NCBI GenBank assembly: GCA_021648125.1
Contig: JAKITK010000004.1
Span: 39,720 to 103,719, forward strand
Origin: Lysobacterales bacterium
GTDB lineage: Bacteria > Pseudomonadota > Gammaproteobacteria > Xanthomonadales > SZUA-36
DNA: 64,000 nucleotides
Reading direction: 5' to 3'
This document shows positions 17,831 to 27,943 of the stretch, piece after piece. The notes under the pieces were generated by a model, which worked only from the letters and a program-made list of their open reading frames with translations, made no database searches and had not been told where the DNA came from. A program made the position numbers and the translations under genes. How positions within the stretch are numbered: the stretch's first letter is position 1; each line of letters begins with the position of its first letter.

Positions 17831-18550
17831 GTGGCTAAAGCTGCCTATCAGCGGATTCTACTCAAACTCAGCGGTGAAGCATTGCTGGGTAATGAGAGTT
17901 ACGGGATAGACCCCGTGATTATTTCCCGGATCGCAGAAGAGGTCCGGGAAATACTTGAAACTGGTGTTCAGGTAGCCATTGTTATTGGTGGTGGCAATAT
18001 TTTCAGAGGCGCCGGCTTGGCAGCCTCCGGTATCGACCGGGTAACCGGCGACCATATGGGCATGCTGGCCACAGTCATCAATTCACTAGCCCTACAAGAC
18101 GCACTGGAACGAGTTGGTGTTTCTGCACGAGTTATGTCTGCCATTTCCATCAACGATGTTTGCGAAGACTATATTCGCCGCCGGGCAATTCGCCACTTGG
18201 AAAAAGGTCGGGTGGTGATTGTAGCTGCCGGCACCGGCAATCCATTCTTCACTACCGATTCGGCAGCCGCATTGCGCGCCATAGAAATAGGTGCTGATCT
18301 GGTTATCAAAGCAACCAAAGTTGATGGTATTTATTCTGCCGATCCGGTGACTCACCCCGATGCCATTCGCTACGATCAGATCAGTTACGACCAGGTTATT
18401 GCAGATAAGCTTGCCGTCATGGACACCAATGCAATTGTTCTTTGTCGCGATCAAAATATGCCTATCAGGGTATTTAATATGTTTGCTGAAGGCCACCTCC
18501 TGCGCCTGGTTTGTGGCGAAGCCATTGGCACCTTAGTTAATAAGGACTGA
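17831..18550 (+). CDS. pyrH: UMP kinase
   Basis: PyrH phosphorylates UMP to UDP with ATP. The 239-residue sequence has LLKLSGEAL at the start, the [10 protein letters not shown] phosphate loop, [12 protein letters not shown] and the [18 protein letters not shown] segment of bacterial UMP kinases. It starts with GTG three bases after the tsf stop. A gap of about 200 bp with a possible promoter separates it from frr. Confidence 0.96.
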   Translation: MAKAAYQRILLKLSGEALLGNESYGIDPVIISRIAEEVREILETGVQVAIVIGGGNIFRGAGLAASGIDRVTGDHMGMLATVINSLALQDALERVGVSARVMSAISINDVCEDYIRRRAIRHLEKGRVVIVAAGTGNPFFTTDSAAALRAIEIGADLVIKATKVDGIYSADPVTHPDAIRYDQISYDQVIADKLAVMDTNAIVLCRDQNMPIRVFNMFAEGHLLRLVCGEAIGTLVNKD

Positions 18551-18754
18551 TTCCAGCGCAGAATATAGCCCTATTTCTGCTACAATCTGTCATAAATCCG
18601 TGCTTTAATTGTACGGGCAATTGTATAAGCTACTTATAATCTCATTGGCTGGTATCGGATATGGTCTGCGCCTGAGTTAATAACTAAGTAAAAAACTGAG
18701 CAAAAACACTGGCAAGCAGCCTAAACCAACCACCAGACTGACAGAGACTTCAAC
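18551..18754 (+). promoter_or_regulatory. pyrH-frr intergenic region with hairpin and possible promoter
   Basis: Just after pyrH a hairpin forms from GCAGAATATAG and CTATTTCTGC (one bulge) near 18557-18580, without a strong T-run. A TATAAT at 18635-18640 is a perfect -10, but the nearest -35-like hexamer (TTGTAC at 18609) is 20 bp away. It may give frr-uppS-cdsA their own start of transcription. Confidence 0.35.
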
Positions 18755-19312
18755 ATGATTAACGATATCATTAAAGACGCTAAAACCCGCATGGGTAAAA
18801 GCATCGAAACCCTGCGCCAGACACTGGCTAAAGTTCGCACCGGTCGCGCGCACCCCAGTTTGCTGGAGCATGTTACGGTTGAATATTATGGCTCCGAAGT
18901 GCCCTTGAGCCAGGTGTCCAATATTATTGTTGAAGACGCCCGTATGCTGAGCTTAATTCCCTGGGAAAAATCCATGGTTGGGCCGATTGAAAAAGCCATA
19001 ATGAAATCCGATTTGGGGCTGAACCCGGCAACTTCAGGAACTAATATTCGCATTCCCTTACCGGCACTCACCGAAGAGCGTCGACGCGAACTCGGGAAAG
19101 TTGTCCACAACGACGGCGAAAACTGCAAAATCGCTATCCGTAATATCCGCCGCGATGCGAATCATCATATTAAAGACCTGCTCAAATCAAAGGATATATC
19201 CGAAGATGAAGAACGCCGCGCGGAAACCCAAGTGCAAGCGGTAACTGATGAGTTTGTTGCTCAGGTCGATAAAATTGTTTCGGTTAAAGAAAAAGAGTTA
19301 CTGGAAATCTAG
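18755..19312 (+). CDS. frr: ribosome recycling factor
   Basis: RRF with EF-G splits the post-termination ribosome. The 185-residue product starts [20 protein letters not shown] and carries [14 protein letters not shown], the conserved loop at the first helix end, and the helical C-terminus with [18 protein letters not shown] ending. Length equals that of the family (185). It lies in the standard pyrH-frr-uppS-cdsA order. Confidence 0.97.
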   Translation: MINDIIKDAKTRMGKSIETLRQTLAKVRTGRAHPSLLEHVTVEYYGSEVPLSQVSNIIVEDARMLSLIPWEKSMVGPIEKAIMKSDLGLNPATSGTNIRIPLPALTEERRRELGKVVHNDGENCKIAIRNIRRDANHHIKDLLKSKDISEDEERRAETQVQAVTDEFVAQVDKIVSVKEKELLEI

Positions 19313-19341
19313 CTTGTTGCAGATTTTAATTTAAACAAAAA

Positions 19342-20097
19342 ATGAATAATATATCAATGCATAACAATAGCCTACCTCAGCATCTAGCCATTATTATGGA
19401 TGGCAATGGTCGCTGGGCAGCCCGTCAGGGGCAACCCAGAGGACTTGGCCACCGCGCAGGTCGTAAAGCACTGCGGGAAATTGTTGAGCATGTTTCAGGA
19501 CTGGGTATTCCGATACTGACTGTGTTCGCCTTCAGTAGTGAAAACTGGCAACGGCCCACTGCCGAGGTACAACTATTGCTGGAGCTTTTCAAGCGAGCAC
19601 TGAACCGCGAAGTTCGAGAATTGCATACGAATAATATTGGAATTCGTTTTATTGGCGATCGTTCACGCTTCAGCACTAAACTCCAGAATAAAATGCGCGA
19701 AGCTGAACTTCTAACCGCGAACAATGACAGCTTGCAATTAAACATCGCCGTAAATTACGGTGGACGCTGGGATATCACTCAGGCAGCGCGGCAACTGGCA
19801 CTGAAAGTTGCTACAGGCGAGCTTCAGCCGGAACAAATTGACGAGGCTGCTTTTTCAAAAGAAATATCACTGGCTGATGGGACTGCCCCGGATTTACTCA
19901 TTCGTACCGGTGGCGAACAACGCATCAGCAATTTCCTGCTCTGGCAACTGGCCTATTGTGAGATTTATTTCACAGATACCTTATGGCCGGACTTTAATGC
20001 GGAAAACCTGAATTTGGCACTGCTGGAATACAGTCGCAGGCAACGGCGTTTTGGTAGCACCCCGCTGCAGGCCGCTGAACGGGCACAGAGTGTTTAA
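19342..20097 (+). CDS. uppS: undecaprenyl diphosphate synthase (cis-prenyltransferase)
   Basis: UppS adds eight isoprene units to farnesyl diphosphate, making the carrier for peptidoglycan and O-antigen. The 251-residue sequence has LAIIMDGNGRWA (catalytic Asp), RAGRKALREIVEH, the FSSENWQRP motif and LLIRTGGEQRISNFLLWQ(L)AY near the C-terminus. An internal ATG 18 bases in is an alternative start. It uses isoprene units whose usual synthesis gene dxr is missing from its normal place nearby. Confidence 0.95.
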   Translation: MNNISMHNNSLPQHLAIIMDGNGRWAARQGQPRGLGHRAGRKALREIVEHVSGLGIPILTVFAFSSENWQRPTAEVQLLLELFKRALNREVRELHTNNIGIRFIGDRSRFSTKLQNKMREAELLTANNDSLQLNIAVNYGGRWDITQAARQLALKVATGELQPEQIDEAAFSKEISLADGTAPDLLIRTGGEQRISNFLLWQLAYCEIYFTDTLWPDFNAENLNLALLEYSRRQRRFGSTPLQAAERAQSV

Positions 20098-20950
20098 GAC
20101 CAGGGTTATTACTGCACTGGTTTTATTGCCGGTTTTTCTTTTTTTATTGTTCGGGCTTTCGGCACAAGCCTTTTCCCTGTTTTTCGGCGTGCTCATGCTG
20201 ATAGGTGGCTGGGAATATTCGCGCCTGTGTGGCCTCGTTTCCGCCCCACGCCGTCTACTCTACCTATCCATCCTAGTAATATTACTGGTTTACTTGGCAA
20301 GCCATAATGGCAACAACCCGCTGACTGGGCTGGCTAACGGGATCAGCCTTAATCCTGACCTCAATTACTTCTTTATGGGCTTCTGGTTATTAGCTTTAGT
20401 TCGCTTGCTCGGCTGGCAACCACCGGTTAAAGACTCCAGCCCAAGCCTGGCCAATATCAGCATTAATACCACCCTTAGCATTTTTCTGCTGGCCGGGGCC
20501 TGGTATGCCATTAGCCGGCTACGCTTTCTTGAAATGGGTGAATGGTGGGTATTATCCTTATTTCTCATCGTCTGGGCAGCTGATGTAGGTGCATACCTCT
20601 GCGGCAAACAATTCGGGAACAGCCGACTTGTACCCCTTATTAGCCCTGGAAAAACCCGCGCCGGCGTCTACGGCGGGGTAATTCTATCCCTGTTGATCGG
20701 CTGGCTGTTTATTCAGTTGGCACCCGTTCATGTTGCTACAATGCCCGTTTACCTACTAGGAGTATTGGCTCTCAGCCTGATTTCAGTGGTTGGAGACCTT
20801 TATGTGAGCATGCATAAACGCAGCACGGGCATCAAAGACAGCGGCCATCTATTCCCCGGCCACGGCGGTATTCTCGACCGGCTTGACAGTACTATTGCTA
20901 CCGCTCCTTTCTATTTGGCCTTGTTGGCTTGTCTACCGCAACCCCCTTAA
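20090..20950 (+). CDS. cdsA: phosphatidate cytidylyltransferase
   Basis: CdsA makes CDP-diacylglycerol from phosphatidate and CTP in the inner membrane. The GTG at 20090 gives 286 residues beginning MFKTRVITALVLLPVFLFLL and overlaps the uppS stop by eight bases. An in-frame TTG 39 bases upstream would add an unlikely hydrophilic leader. Several hydrophobic helices precede the family signature KDSGHLFPGHGGILDRLDS near residue 260. It is normally followed by dxr; here a MITE-like element follows. Confidence 0.93.
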   Translation: MFKTRVITALVLLPVFLFLLFGLSAQAFSLFFGVLMLIGGWEYSRLCGLVSAPRRLLYLSILVILLVYLASHNGNNPLTGLANGISLNPDLNYFFMGFWLLALVRLLGWQPPVKDSSPSLANISINTTLSIFLLAGAWYAISRLRFLEMGEWWVLSLFLIVWAADVGAYLCGKQFGNSRLVPLISPGKTRAGVYGGVILSLLIGWLFIQLAPVHVATMPVYLLGVLALSLISVVGDLYVSMHKRSTGIKDSGHLFPGHGGILDRLDSTIATAPFYLALLACLPQPP

Positions 20951-20963
20951 AATACTGACATAA

Positions 20964-21146
20964 GGGCGCCTCTATTAATTCAATGAACGCGTATCTTGAG
21001 ATTCAAAACCCGCCGCGTCGCTGTCGCCTAAAGCGCCTACTTTTGGTGTAAAACTTGTCAATAGCGAGCTATTAACTGTATTTCAGGCCTTGAATCAACA
21101 AATTTTGGATCTCAATCTGACACATCCAGAATTAATAGAGGCGCCC
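20964..21146. mobile_element. MITE-like inverted-repeat element in the cdsA-rseP gap
   Basis: Perfect 18-bp terminal inverted repeats GGGCGCCTCTATTAATTC lie at 20964-20981 and 21129-21146. They are flanked by a direct ATAA duplication (20960-20963 and 21147-21150), as left by transposition. A second inner inverted pair (TTGAGATTCAAAA against TTTTGGATCTCAA, one mismatch) lets most of the 183 bp fold into a hairpin. No reading frame is present. It resembles a non-autonomous transposable element whose transposase is elsewhere; no second copy is in the window. Confidence 0.7.
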
Positions 21147-21261
21147 ATAAAACAATTCTCATAATTAATTGCGGTATTAACATAAAAACCCTGTAAAATA
21201 CAAAATCGGAATAGTGAGCGCCGCGAGTGTTCCTGTGCCATATTTTTCAGTGATGGATGTT

Positions 21262-22635
21262 ATGACAGACTTTTTTGGCTCAATAATCTGGTTGATCGTC
21301 GCCCTTGGGGTATTGGTCACCTTCCACGAATTCGGACACTATTGGGTGGCCCGAAAAATGGGAGTGAAGGTTTTGCGCTTTTCTGTCGGCTTCGGCAAGA
21401 TATTGTGGCGACGAACAGATAAACACGGCACTGAGTTTGTGATTGCTGCATTGCCGCTTGGCGGTTATGTCAAATTCCTCGATGAACGCGAATCAGATGT
21501 CTCAACCCCAGATCAGGCTTTCGCCTTTAACCGCAAATCTGTGGGCCAAAAAATTGCTATCGTTGCCGCCGGCCCAATTTTCAACCTGATCCTGGCGGTT
21601 GTGGCGTTCTGGGTCATGTTTATGGTAGGCATTCCCGAATTACGCCCAGTAATGGGCCAGGTAGATGGGGTGGCTGCCACCGCTGGAATTCAACCCGGTG
21701 ATACCTTTGTCAGTGTAGATGGTGAGCCAACACTCACTCTTTCACACACACGCCTTGCCCTAATCGGCCCAGCGCTTGACCGTAGCGATATCCCGGTGGT
21801 TGTCATGAACGCCAACGGTATTGAGTCCACACATATTCTCCCCCTCAGTCGGCTGGATGACAACTTTGAGGAAGAACACCTGTTGACCGGTATTGGCCTT
21901 ACCCCCTGGGTTCCACAGCGAGACGCTGTGATTGATCAAGTAAGTCCTAATTCGCCGGCTGCATTGGCCGGACTAAGAAAAAATGATGAGATCATAAGCA
22001 TTGCGGGCCAAGCAGTAACTGACTGGGGTTATATTGGCCCATTGATCGCCCGGCATGGCTCTGCTGATAAGGATTTGGTTATCGAGATCCGTCGCGATAG
22101 TCAGTCCCAACAATTACTTTTAAAACCCATTTTGTCGACAGATACCGGTCAGAAAAGACTAATCATCGGCATTTCTGCGGCTCCTCTTGATGCCAAGCAA
22201 AGACAGCATTTGGAACATATCTGGATGCAATTACGCTACCCACCGGTTGAGGCTCTCGGCCGGGCAGTTAATGAAACCTGGCGTTTGACCACGGTAACCC
22301 TGGGCATGCTCGGTAGAATGATCACCGGAACAGCCTCATTAAAAAACATATCCGGGCCCATTACAATTGCTAAGGCAGCAAATCAGTCGGCTAAGATGGG
22401 CGTGAGTTCATTTCTATTTTTTCTTGGACTTATCAGCCTAAGCCTCGGCATTCTTAACCTGTTGCCAATACCCGTTCTGGATGGTGGCCATCTGATGTAT
22501 TACCTGGTTGAAATAATAAAAGGAAGTCCGGTTTCGGAACAAACCCAAGTAGCCGGTCAATACTTCGGCCTGCTCATTCTCGCCGGCTTAATGAGTTTGG
22601 CCTTTTTTAACGATATTTTACGGCTGTTCAATTAA
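21262..22635 (+). CDS. rseP: RseP, site-2 intramembrane zinc metalloprotease
   Basis: RseP cleaves anti-sigma factors such as RseA and clears signal peptides. The ATG at 21262 gives 457 residues beginning MTDFFGSIIWLIVALGVLV, which fits family length; a GTG at 21214 would add 16 residues. The zinc motif HEFGH is near residue 25. Two PDZ domains follow (about residues 110-210 and 215-310). The third zinc ligand region PVLDGGHLMYY lies near residue 405 with C-terminal membrane helices. bamA follows after 35 bp. Confidence 0.94.
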   Translation: MTDFFGSIIWLIVALGVLVTFHEFGHYWVARKMGVKVLRFSVGFGKILWRRTDKHGTEFVIAALPLGGYVKFLDERESDVSTPDQAFAFNRKSVGQKIAIVAAGPIFNLILAVVAFWVMFMVGIPELRPVMGQVDGVAATAGIQPGDTFVSVDGEPTLTLSHTRLALIGPALDRSDIPVVVMNANGIESTHILPLSRLDDNFEEEHLLTGIGLTPWVPQRDAVIDQVSPNSPAALAGLRKNDEIISIAGQAVTDWGYIGPLIARHGSADKDLVIEIRRDSQSQQLLLKPILSTDTGQKRLIIGISAAPLDAKQRQHLEHIWMQLRYPPVEALGRAVNETWRLTTVTLGMLGRMITGTASLKNISGPITIAKAANQSAKMGVSSFLFFLGLISLSLGILNLLPIPVLDGGHLMYYLVEIIKGSPVSEQTQVAGQYFGLLILAGLMSLAFFNDILRLFN

Positions 22636-22670
22636 ACTGCCTCATGATTCTGTCCTGATATATAAATAAT

Positions 22671-25121
22671 ATGAAAAAAATAATTCTCAGCCTATTTTTC
22701 CTGGTTTTTAGTTACTCGACACTCTCAGCTAGTACTGAGTTTGTTATCAGCGACATTCGCGTGGAAGGCCTGCAACGGATTACCGAGGGCACGGTATTTA
22801 ACTACCTGCCGTTAGAAACCGATGACCGGCTAACCTCTTATAACACCCGCTCTGCGATACGGGAGTTATATAAAACCGGTTTCTTCGAAGATGTCCAGGT
22901 TAGCCACGATGGTACCATTCTTATTATTACCGTTAAGGAAAGGCCCGCTATTTCTGAAATCGATATTTCCGGCAATAAAGCCCTGAAAACGGATGACCTG
23001 ATGGTGGCCCTGCATGATATCGGCTTATCGGAGGGCGACACTTTCGATCAACTGGCGCTTGACCGGGTACAGCAGGAGCTGGTAAAGCAGTACTATTCTC
23101 AAGGTAAATACGCTGTAAAAGTCAGCGGCACGGTAAGCCGGCTTGACCGCAACCGGGTAAGGGTTAGCATTAACATCGATGAAGGCAAAAATGCTCGCGT
23201 ACGCCACCTTAATATTGTTGGCAACACCTTGTTTACTGAAAAAGAGCTGCGCGAAGCATTCGAAACAGCCACTACCAACTGGACGAGCTTTTGGACTAAA
23301 GACGATCAGTACGCCCGCGAAAAACTCAGTGGTGATACCGAAATACTTCGTTCCTATTATCAGGATCGTGGCTATGTTGATTTTGACATCGAGTCGACTC
23401 AAGTGTCCATCAGCCCGAACAAACGAGACATCTATGTCACCGCCAACATCCATGAAGGCGAGCAATACACCGTTAAGGATATCAAGCTGGCAGGCGACAT
23501 GGTCGTTCAAGAGGCTACCCTTCGGCGCTTAATCATGACCAACGATGGTGATATATTCTCCCGTTCACGGATGGAGAGAAGTGTTGAAAACATCAGTGCC
23601 ATTCTTGCCAATGTTGGTTATGCTTTTGCTAATGTGTCTCCTTCACCGGAAATTGACCGAGAAAATCGTACCGTTAGCATTACCTATTTTGTTGACCCCG
23701 GTAAACGCGTCTATGTACGCCGGGTTCTGTTTGCTGGTAACACCAAAACCAAAGATGAAGTTCTACGCCGGGAATTACGACAGTTTGAAGGCGCCTGGTT
23801 TTCACAAGCATCCGTTGATCGCACCAAGATCAGGTTGCAGCGGCTTACTTATTTCGATGAAGTCAATATAGAAACCCCGCAGGTACCTGGCAGCGAAGAT
23901 CAAGTAGATGTCATCGTTAATGTAAAAGAACGCCCTTCGGGTAGTTTTTCCGCTGGTCTGGGTTTCTCTCAGGTTCAGGGTTTGATTTTATCTCTTGCCA
24001 TCAATCAGGATAATTTCCTTGGTAGCGGCAATAAAGTGGGTATGTCGATCAGCAACAGTGCTATTCTGACGCAAGTTAGTCTGTCATATACCAACCCATA
24101 CTGGACCGATAATGGTATCAGCCGTGGTTTCTTTATCCGTTATAGCGACTTCGATCAACGCCAGGCTAATATTGCTTCATTTACCTCTAGCGAAGGTGCC
24201 CTTGGGGTGAATTTCGGCTTTCCGGTATCTGAAGTGGATTATGTCGGCGCCGGGTTGTCTTACCGGGACACCAGCCTGAATATCGGCACCGTCCGCTGCA
24301 TAGCATTCAATTCGGCAACCCCACCGGTCTGTACAGAATTTGGGCTGAGGCCAATACCTAACGATCCCTTGTCTAACTCACTGGATGCGAATGGTAACGG
24401 CGTACTAGAAAACAATGAACGAGAGTTACAAACTATTCAGGGCGATATAAGCTGGTCTCGAGATTCACGAGATCACTTCCTCAATCCGAACCGCGGCTCA
24501 TTACATCGACTGAGTGTAGAAGTCGCTATTCCGGGCAGTTCGCGTGAATATTATAAACTTAATTATAGGTTTGCTAAATACCTGCCAATCTGGCGCTCCC
24601 TGATATTTGCGATAAAAGGTAATGTCGGCTACGGCGATTCTTATGACAATTACGATAGAGACCTCGTTTTTACTCCTTCCGGACCGCCAGTGATCATTGC
24701 CGGTGACTGTGATATAGAGGATGTTGTAACTCTCGACAGCGGCCTGCCATTTTGGGAACATTTTTATGCGGGTGGTGTGCGTGATGTGCGTGGCTTTAAT
24801 GACAATACCTTGGGCCCTAAAGATCAGTTTTGTCGAGCCGTTGGCGGCGACTTTAAAACTACCGGCACACTTGAGCTGGCCTTTCCTACCCCATTCCTCG
24901 GCGGCAGAGGTGGTACTAGGCTAGCACTGTTTCTAGATGTTGGTAACGCCTTCGAAAACATCAGTGCCTGGGATGCTGATCGTTTACGCGCCTCAGCAGG
25001 AATATCAATGACCTGGCAGGCACCTGTAGGACCTATCATTATTAACCTGGCCTACCCAATCCTTGAAAAGCCGGGTGATGACACAGAAACCTTGCAATTC
25101 TCATTCGGCGCCGGGTTCTAA
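22671..25121 (+). CDS. bamA: BamA, outer-membrane beta-barrel assembly protein
   Basis: The 816-residue protein has a signal peptide (LSLFFLVFSYSTLSAS), five POTRA domains over about residues 24-425 (first: FVISDIRVEGLQRITEGTVF) and a C-terminal 16-stranded barrel. The barrel includes the VRGF sequence of the lid loop (VRDVRGFNDNTLGP) and ends in FSFGAGF with the terminal Phe expected for barrel insertion. It inserts beta-barrel proteins, including LptD encoded in this window. Length is near E. coli BamA (810). Confidence 0.97.
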   Translation: MKKIILSLFFLVFSYSTLSASTEFVISDIRVEGLQRITEGTVFNYLPLETDDRLTSYNTRSAIRELYKTGFFEDVQVSHDGTILIITVKERPAISEIDISGNKALKTDDLMVALHDIGLSEGDTFDQLALDRVQQELVKQYYSQGKYAVKVSGTVSRLDRNRVRVSINIDEGKNARVRHLNIVGNTLFTEKELREAFETATTNWTSFWTKDDQYAREKLSGDTEILRSYYQDRGYVDFDIESTQVSISPNKRDIYVTANIHEGEQYTVKDIKLAGDMVVQEATLRRLIMTNDGDIFSRSRMERSVENISAILANVGYAFANVSPSPEIDRENRTVSITYFVDPGKRVYVRRVLFAGNTKTKDEVLRRELRQFEGAWFSQASVDRTKIRLQRLTYFDEVNIETPQVPGSEDQVDVIVNVKERPSGSFSAGLGFSQVQGLILSLAINQDNFLGSGNKVGMSISNSAILTQVSLSYTNPYWTDNGISRGFFIRYSDFDQRQANIASFTSSEGALGVNFGFPVSEVDYVGAGLSYRDTSLNIGTVRCIAFNSATPPVCTEFGLRPIPNDPLSNSLDANGNGVLENNERELQTIQGDISWSRDSRDHFLNPNRGSLHRLSVEVAIPGSSREYYKLNYRFAKYLPIWRSLIFAIKGNVGYGDSYDNYDRDLVFTPSGPPVIIAGDCDIEDVVTLDSGLPFWEHFYAGGVRDVRGFNDNTLGPKDQFCRAVGGDFKTTGTLELAFPTPFLGGRGGTRLALFLDVGNAFENISAWDADRLRASAGISMTWQAPVGPIIINLAYPILEKPGDDTETLQFSFGAGF

Positions 25122-25132
25122 AAGGACGCTAT

Positions 25133-25717
25133 TTGGGTAACTTACTGACAAGAGCTTTTTTGATCCTAGGCCTGACGACAGGCATCTTGGGGTCAGCGCT
25201 TGTCTACGCACAAGCAGACCCCGAAACCCCAGAAAACTCACCTCTACCTGTAATAACACAAAAAACTGGCTATGCTGATCTAAAAATAATAATCGACAAT
25301 GCCCCCCAAATTGTTGCCGGACGGGAGGTCCTAGACAGAGAGTTTCGCCCGCTTAACGACGCGGTATTCGCGGATGAAAAAAGGCTTAGCGCACTACAGG
25401 AACGCCTCAATAGCGACTTAGATAACATTACCCGGGCGCAACTTGACCGTGATATCCGCGGGTTAAGCCGGGCAATAACACGGCGTAAAGAAGACTTGAT
25501 AGAACAGCTCAATTTTCGCCGCAACGATATCGACAACGCGGTTAAAGAAACCCTAGAACATGCCATCAGTATAGTCGCAAAAGAACAAGGCTTCGACTTG
25601 GTATTAACAGACCCAGCAGTGCTTTACCACAGTCAAAGAATTGACCTTACCAGCGCCATTCTGAAACAATTACGGTTCGAGTATGAAGCCGACCAGCAGG
25701 AACAGGCCAACCGCTAA
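25133..25717 (+). CDS. skp: OmpH/Skp-family periplasmic chaperone
   Basis: Skp holds unfolded outer-membrane proteins in the periplasm for BamA. The product has 194 residues, a signal peptide ([20 protein letters not shown]), and a long central charged helical region (about residues 70-150) that would form the tentacles. The N- and C-terminal segments are [19 protein letters not shown] and [25 protein letters not shown]. It starts at a TTG eight bases after AAGGA. Position between bamA and lpxD is standard. Confidence 0.9.
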   Translation: MGNLLTRAFLILGLTTGILGSALVYAQADPETPENSPLPVITQKTGYADLKIIIDNAPQIVAGREVLDREFRPLNDAVFADEKRLSALQERLNSDLDNITRAQLDRDIRGLSRAITRRKEDLIEQLNFRRNDIDNAVKETLEHAISIVAKEQGFDLVLTDPAVLYHSQRIDLTSAILKQLRFEYEADQQEQANR

Positions 25718-25719
25718 TT

Positions 25720-26682
25720 ATGGCAGCCTCATTCACACTGGCGCAACTGGCAAAACACTGCTCTATAGAATACACAGGCGCAGCTGATACCTGTATTGAT
25801 AAAGTTGCCACACTTATATCAGCCGATGCGGATGCCTTGAGCTTTCTTGCTAATCCGATATACCACAAAGATCTAGCTAACACCCGCGCCGGCATTGTGA
25901 TCCTCTCGGCAGATAAACTCGGTGACTATCGGGGGGCCGCATTGATCAGCGACAACCCGCAACTGGATTATGCCCGGATTGCCAATTTGATCTACCAGGG
26001 TAGTCGGCCTCAAGCATTTATCCACCCTCAGGCAAGTATTGACCCGGACACTACCATTGGCAATGGTGTTTGCATCGCCGCAGGCGTGGTGGTCGAAGCG
26101 GGTGTCAGCATTGGTAATGACTGCCGTATTGATGCTAACGCCACCCTTTGCCACGGTGTTAACCTGGGAGAACGGGTGATTATCCACTCTGGTGCTGTTA
26201 TCGGTGCAGATGGTTTTGGCCTGGCATTTGACCAGGATCACTGGGTTAAAATTCCGCAACTGGGCAGCGTTATAATTGGCGATGATTGTGAGATTGGCGC
26301 CAATACCACGATCGACCGGGGCGCAATTGAAGACACCGTGCTGGAAAATGATGTGCGCCTGGATAACCTGGTACAAATCGCCCACAATGTTAAAATCGGC
26401 GCGCATACTGCAATGGCCGGTTGTGTCGGTGTTGCAGGCAGTACAACGATCGGTAAATACTGTATGATTGCCGGCGCCAGCGGTATTGGTGGGCATATCG
26501 AAATCGCTGATCATGTGACCATAACTGCCATGAGTATGGTTACCCAGTCAATTCTTGAGCCTGGTCATTATGGTTCGGGTGTAGAAGCCCAGCCCCATGC
26601 GGATTGGCGTAAAAATCTTGCGCGTTTGCGGCGTCTGGACAAAACCATAAAAAAATTACTTCTAAGAAAAAGAGACAAATAA
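25720..26682 (+). CDS. lpxD: UDP-3-O-(3-hydroxyacyl)glucosamine N-acyltransferase
   Basis: LpxD transfers a 3-hydroxyacyl chain from ACP to the 2-amino group in lipid A synthesis. The 320-residue protein has the N-terminal uridine-binding domain ([13 protein letters not shown]) and a left-handed beta-helix made of hexapeptide repeats from about residue 105. The catalytic His region is [10 protein letters not shown], with [23 protein letters not shown] after it. It starts right after skp (2 bp) and precedes fabZ by 2 bp. Confidence 0.95.
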   Translation: MAASFTLAQLAKHCSIEYTGAADTCIDKVATLISADADALSFLANPIYHKDLANTRAGIVILSADKLGDYRGAALISDNPQLDYARIANLIYQGSRPQAFIHPQASIDPDTTIGNGVCIAAGVVVEAGVSIGNDCRIDANATLCHGVNLGERVIIHSGAVIGADGFGLAFDQDHWVKIPQLGSVIIGDDCEIGANTTIDRGAIEDTVLENDVRLDNLVQIAHNVKIGAHTAMAGCVGVAGSTTIGKYCMIAGASGIGGHIEIADHVTITAMSMVTQSILEPGHYGSGVEAQPHADWRKNLARLRRLDKTIKKLLLRKRDK

Positions 26683-26684
26683 CC

Positions 26685-27140
26685 ATGACTGATTTCCAGC
26701 CTTTATCGATCGAAAAAATTAAAGAGTATCTGCCACATCGGTACCCGTTCCTATTAATTGATCGGGTCATCGACCACCAGAGCGGCGAACTCCCTACTAT
26801 TACTGCGATTAAGAATGTCAGCCACAACGAACCATTCTTCCAGGGACACTTTCCCGACCACCCGGTCATGCCCGGAGTATTAATTATCGAGGCCATGGCG
26901 CAAGCTGCCGGTGTACTTGCCAATCTGGAAGAACAAACCGCTGGCAGTGGCAAAGTCATTTACATGGCCAAAGTCGATAAAGCCAAATTCACCAAACTGG
27001 TAGTCCCCGGAGATCAATTGGTACTCAAAGCTGTACAAAAACGAATTAAGATGGGTATGGGGGTGTATTCCTGTGAAGCTTTCGTTGATGGCAAAAAAGC
27101 CGCTTGTGCAGAAATTCTGTGCGCAGAAAAAAGAGACTGA
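26685..27140 (+). CDS. fabZ: 3-hydroxyacyl-ACP dehydratase FabZ
   Basis: FabZ dehydrates 3-hydroxyacyl-ACP in fatty acid elongation and competes with LpxA for the same substrate. The 151-residue hot-dog protein contains LPHRYPFLLIDRV and the active-site stretch GHFPDHPVMPGVLIIEAMAQ with catalytic His and Glu. It ends in CAEILCAEKRD. It sits in the lpxD-fabZ-lpxA-lpxB run with 2-bp gaps. Confidence 0.96.
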   Translation: MTDFQPLSIEKIKEYLPHRYPFLLIDRVIDHQSGELPTITAIKNVSHNEPFFQGHFPDHPVMPGVLIIEAMAQAAGVLANLEEQTAGSGKVIYMAKVDKAKFTKLVVPGDQLVLKAVQKRIKMGMGVYSCEAFVDGKKAACAEILCAEKRD

Positions 27141-27142
27141 AT

Positions 27143-27931
27143 ATGAAGCCCAGAATTCACCCAAGCGCCCTGATTGACCCTAAAGCAGAACTGGCCGATG
27201 ATGTTGAAGTCGGGGCTTTTAGTATTATTGAATCCAAGGTCAAAATTGATAGTGGTTGCAGAATCGGCCCCCATGTCATCTTGAACGGGCGCACAATACT
27301 AGGTAAAAATAATCGAATATTCCAATTTTCCTCAATTGGAGAAGAGCCCCAGGATAAAAAGTATGCCGGTGAAGATACCGCATTGATTATGGGGGATAAT
27401 AATACCATTCGCGAGCTTTGCACTTTCAGCCGAGGAACTTCAGAACATGTCGGCGGTACTGGTGTCACCCGAATTGGTAATGACAACTGGATAATGGCCT
27501 GCGTGCATATTGCCCACGACTGCAACCTGGGTAATAACATCATAATGGCCAATAATGCATCGCTGGCGGGGCATGTAACGGTTGAGGACTGGGCGATCTT
27601 ATCCGGTTATTCGTTGATTCATCAATTTTGCTCTGTTGGTGCACATAGCTTTACTTCTTTTGCATCGCATGTAAACCAGAGCATTCCACCCTATGTTGTG
27701 GTTTCCGGTGAAAAAGCTAAAACCAAGGGTGTAAACACCGAAGGACTACGCCGACGGGGCTATACTCCGGAACAAATTCAGCAGGTCAGACGAGCCTATA
27801 AAACCCTTTACCGATCTGAGCTGCGGTTAGAAGATGCGCGTGATAAGCTTTCGGAAATGGCTGCAGATTCTCCGGAAATTAAGGTTCTTGTAGACTTCCT
27901 GAAAAAAATTGACCGGCCTATTATTCGCTAA
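27143..27931 (+). CDS. lpxA: UDP-N-acetylglucosamine O-acyltransferase
   Basis: LpxA performs the first step of lipid A synthesis, acylating UDP-GlcNAc at O-3. The ATG at 27143 gives 262 residues beginning MKPRIHPSALIDPKAEL, the normal start; an upstream in-frame start inside fabZ is rejected. Hexapeptide repeats form the beta-helix; the catalytic His is in CVHIAHDCNLGNN and the C-terminal helical part carries NTEGLRRRGYTPEQI. Two bases separate it from fabZ. Confidence 0.96.
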   Translation: MKPRIHPSALIDPKAELADDVEVGAFSIIESKVKIDSGCRIGPHVILNGRTILGKNNRIFQFSSIGEEPQDKKYAGEDTALIMGDNNTIRELCTFSRGTSEHVGGTGVTRIGNDNWIMACVHIAHDCNLGNNIIMANNASLAGHVTVEDWAILSGYSLIHQFCSVGAHSFTSFASHVNQSIPPYVVVSGEKAKTKGVNTEGLRRRGYTPEQIQQVRRAYKTLYRSELRLEDARDKLSEMAADSPEIKVLVDFLKKIDRPIIR

Positions 27932-27943
27932 GGCCCTAGATCA

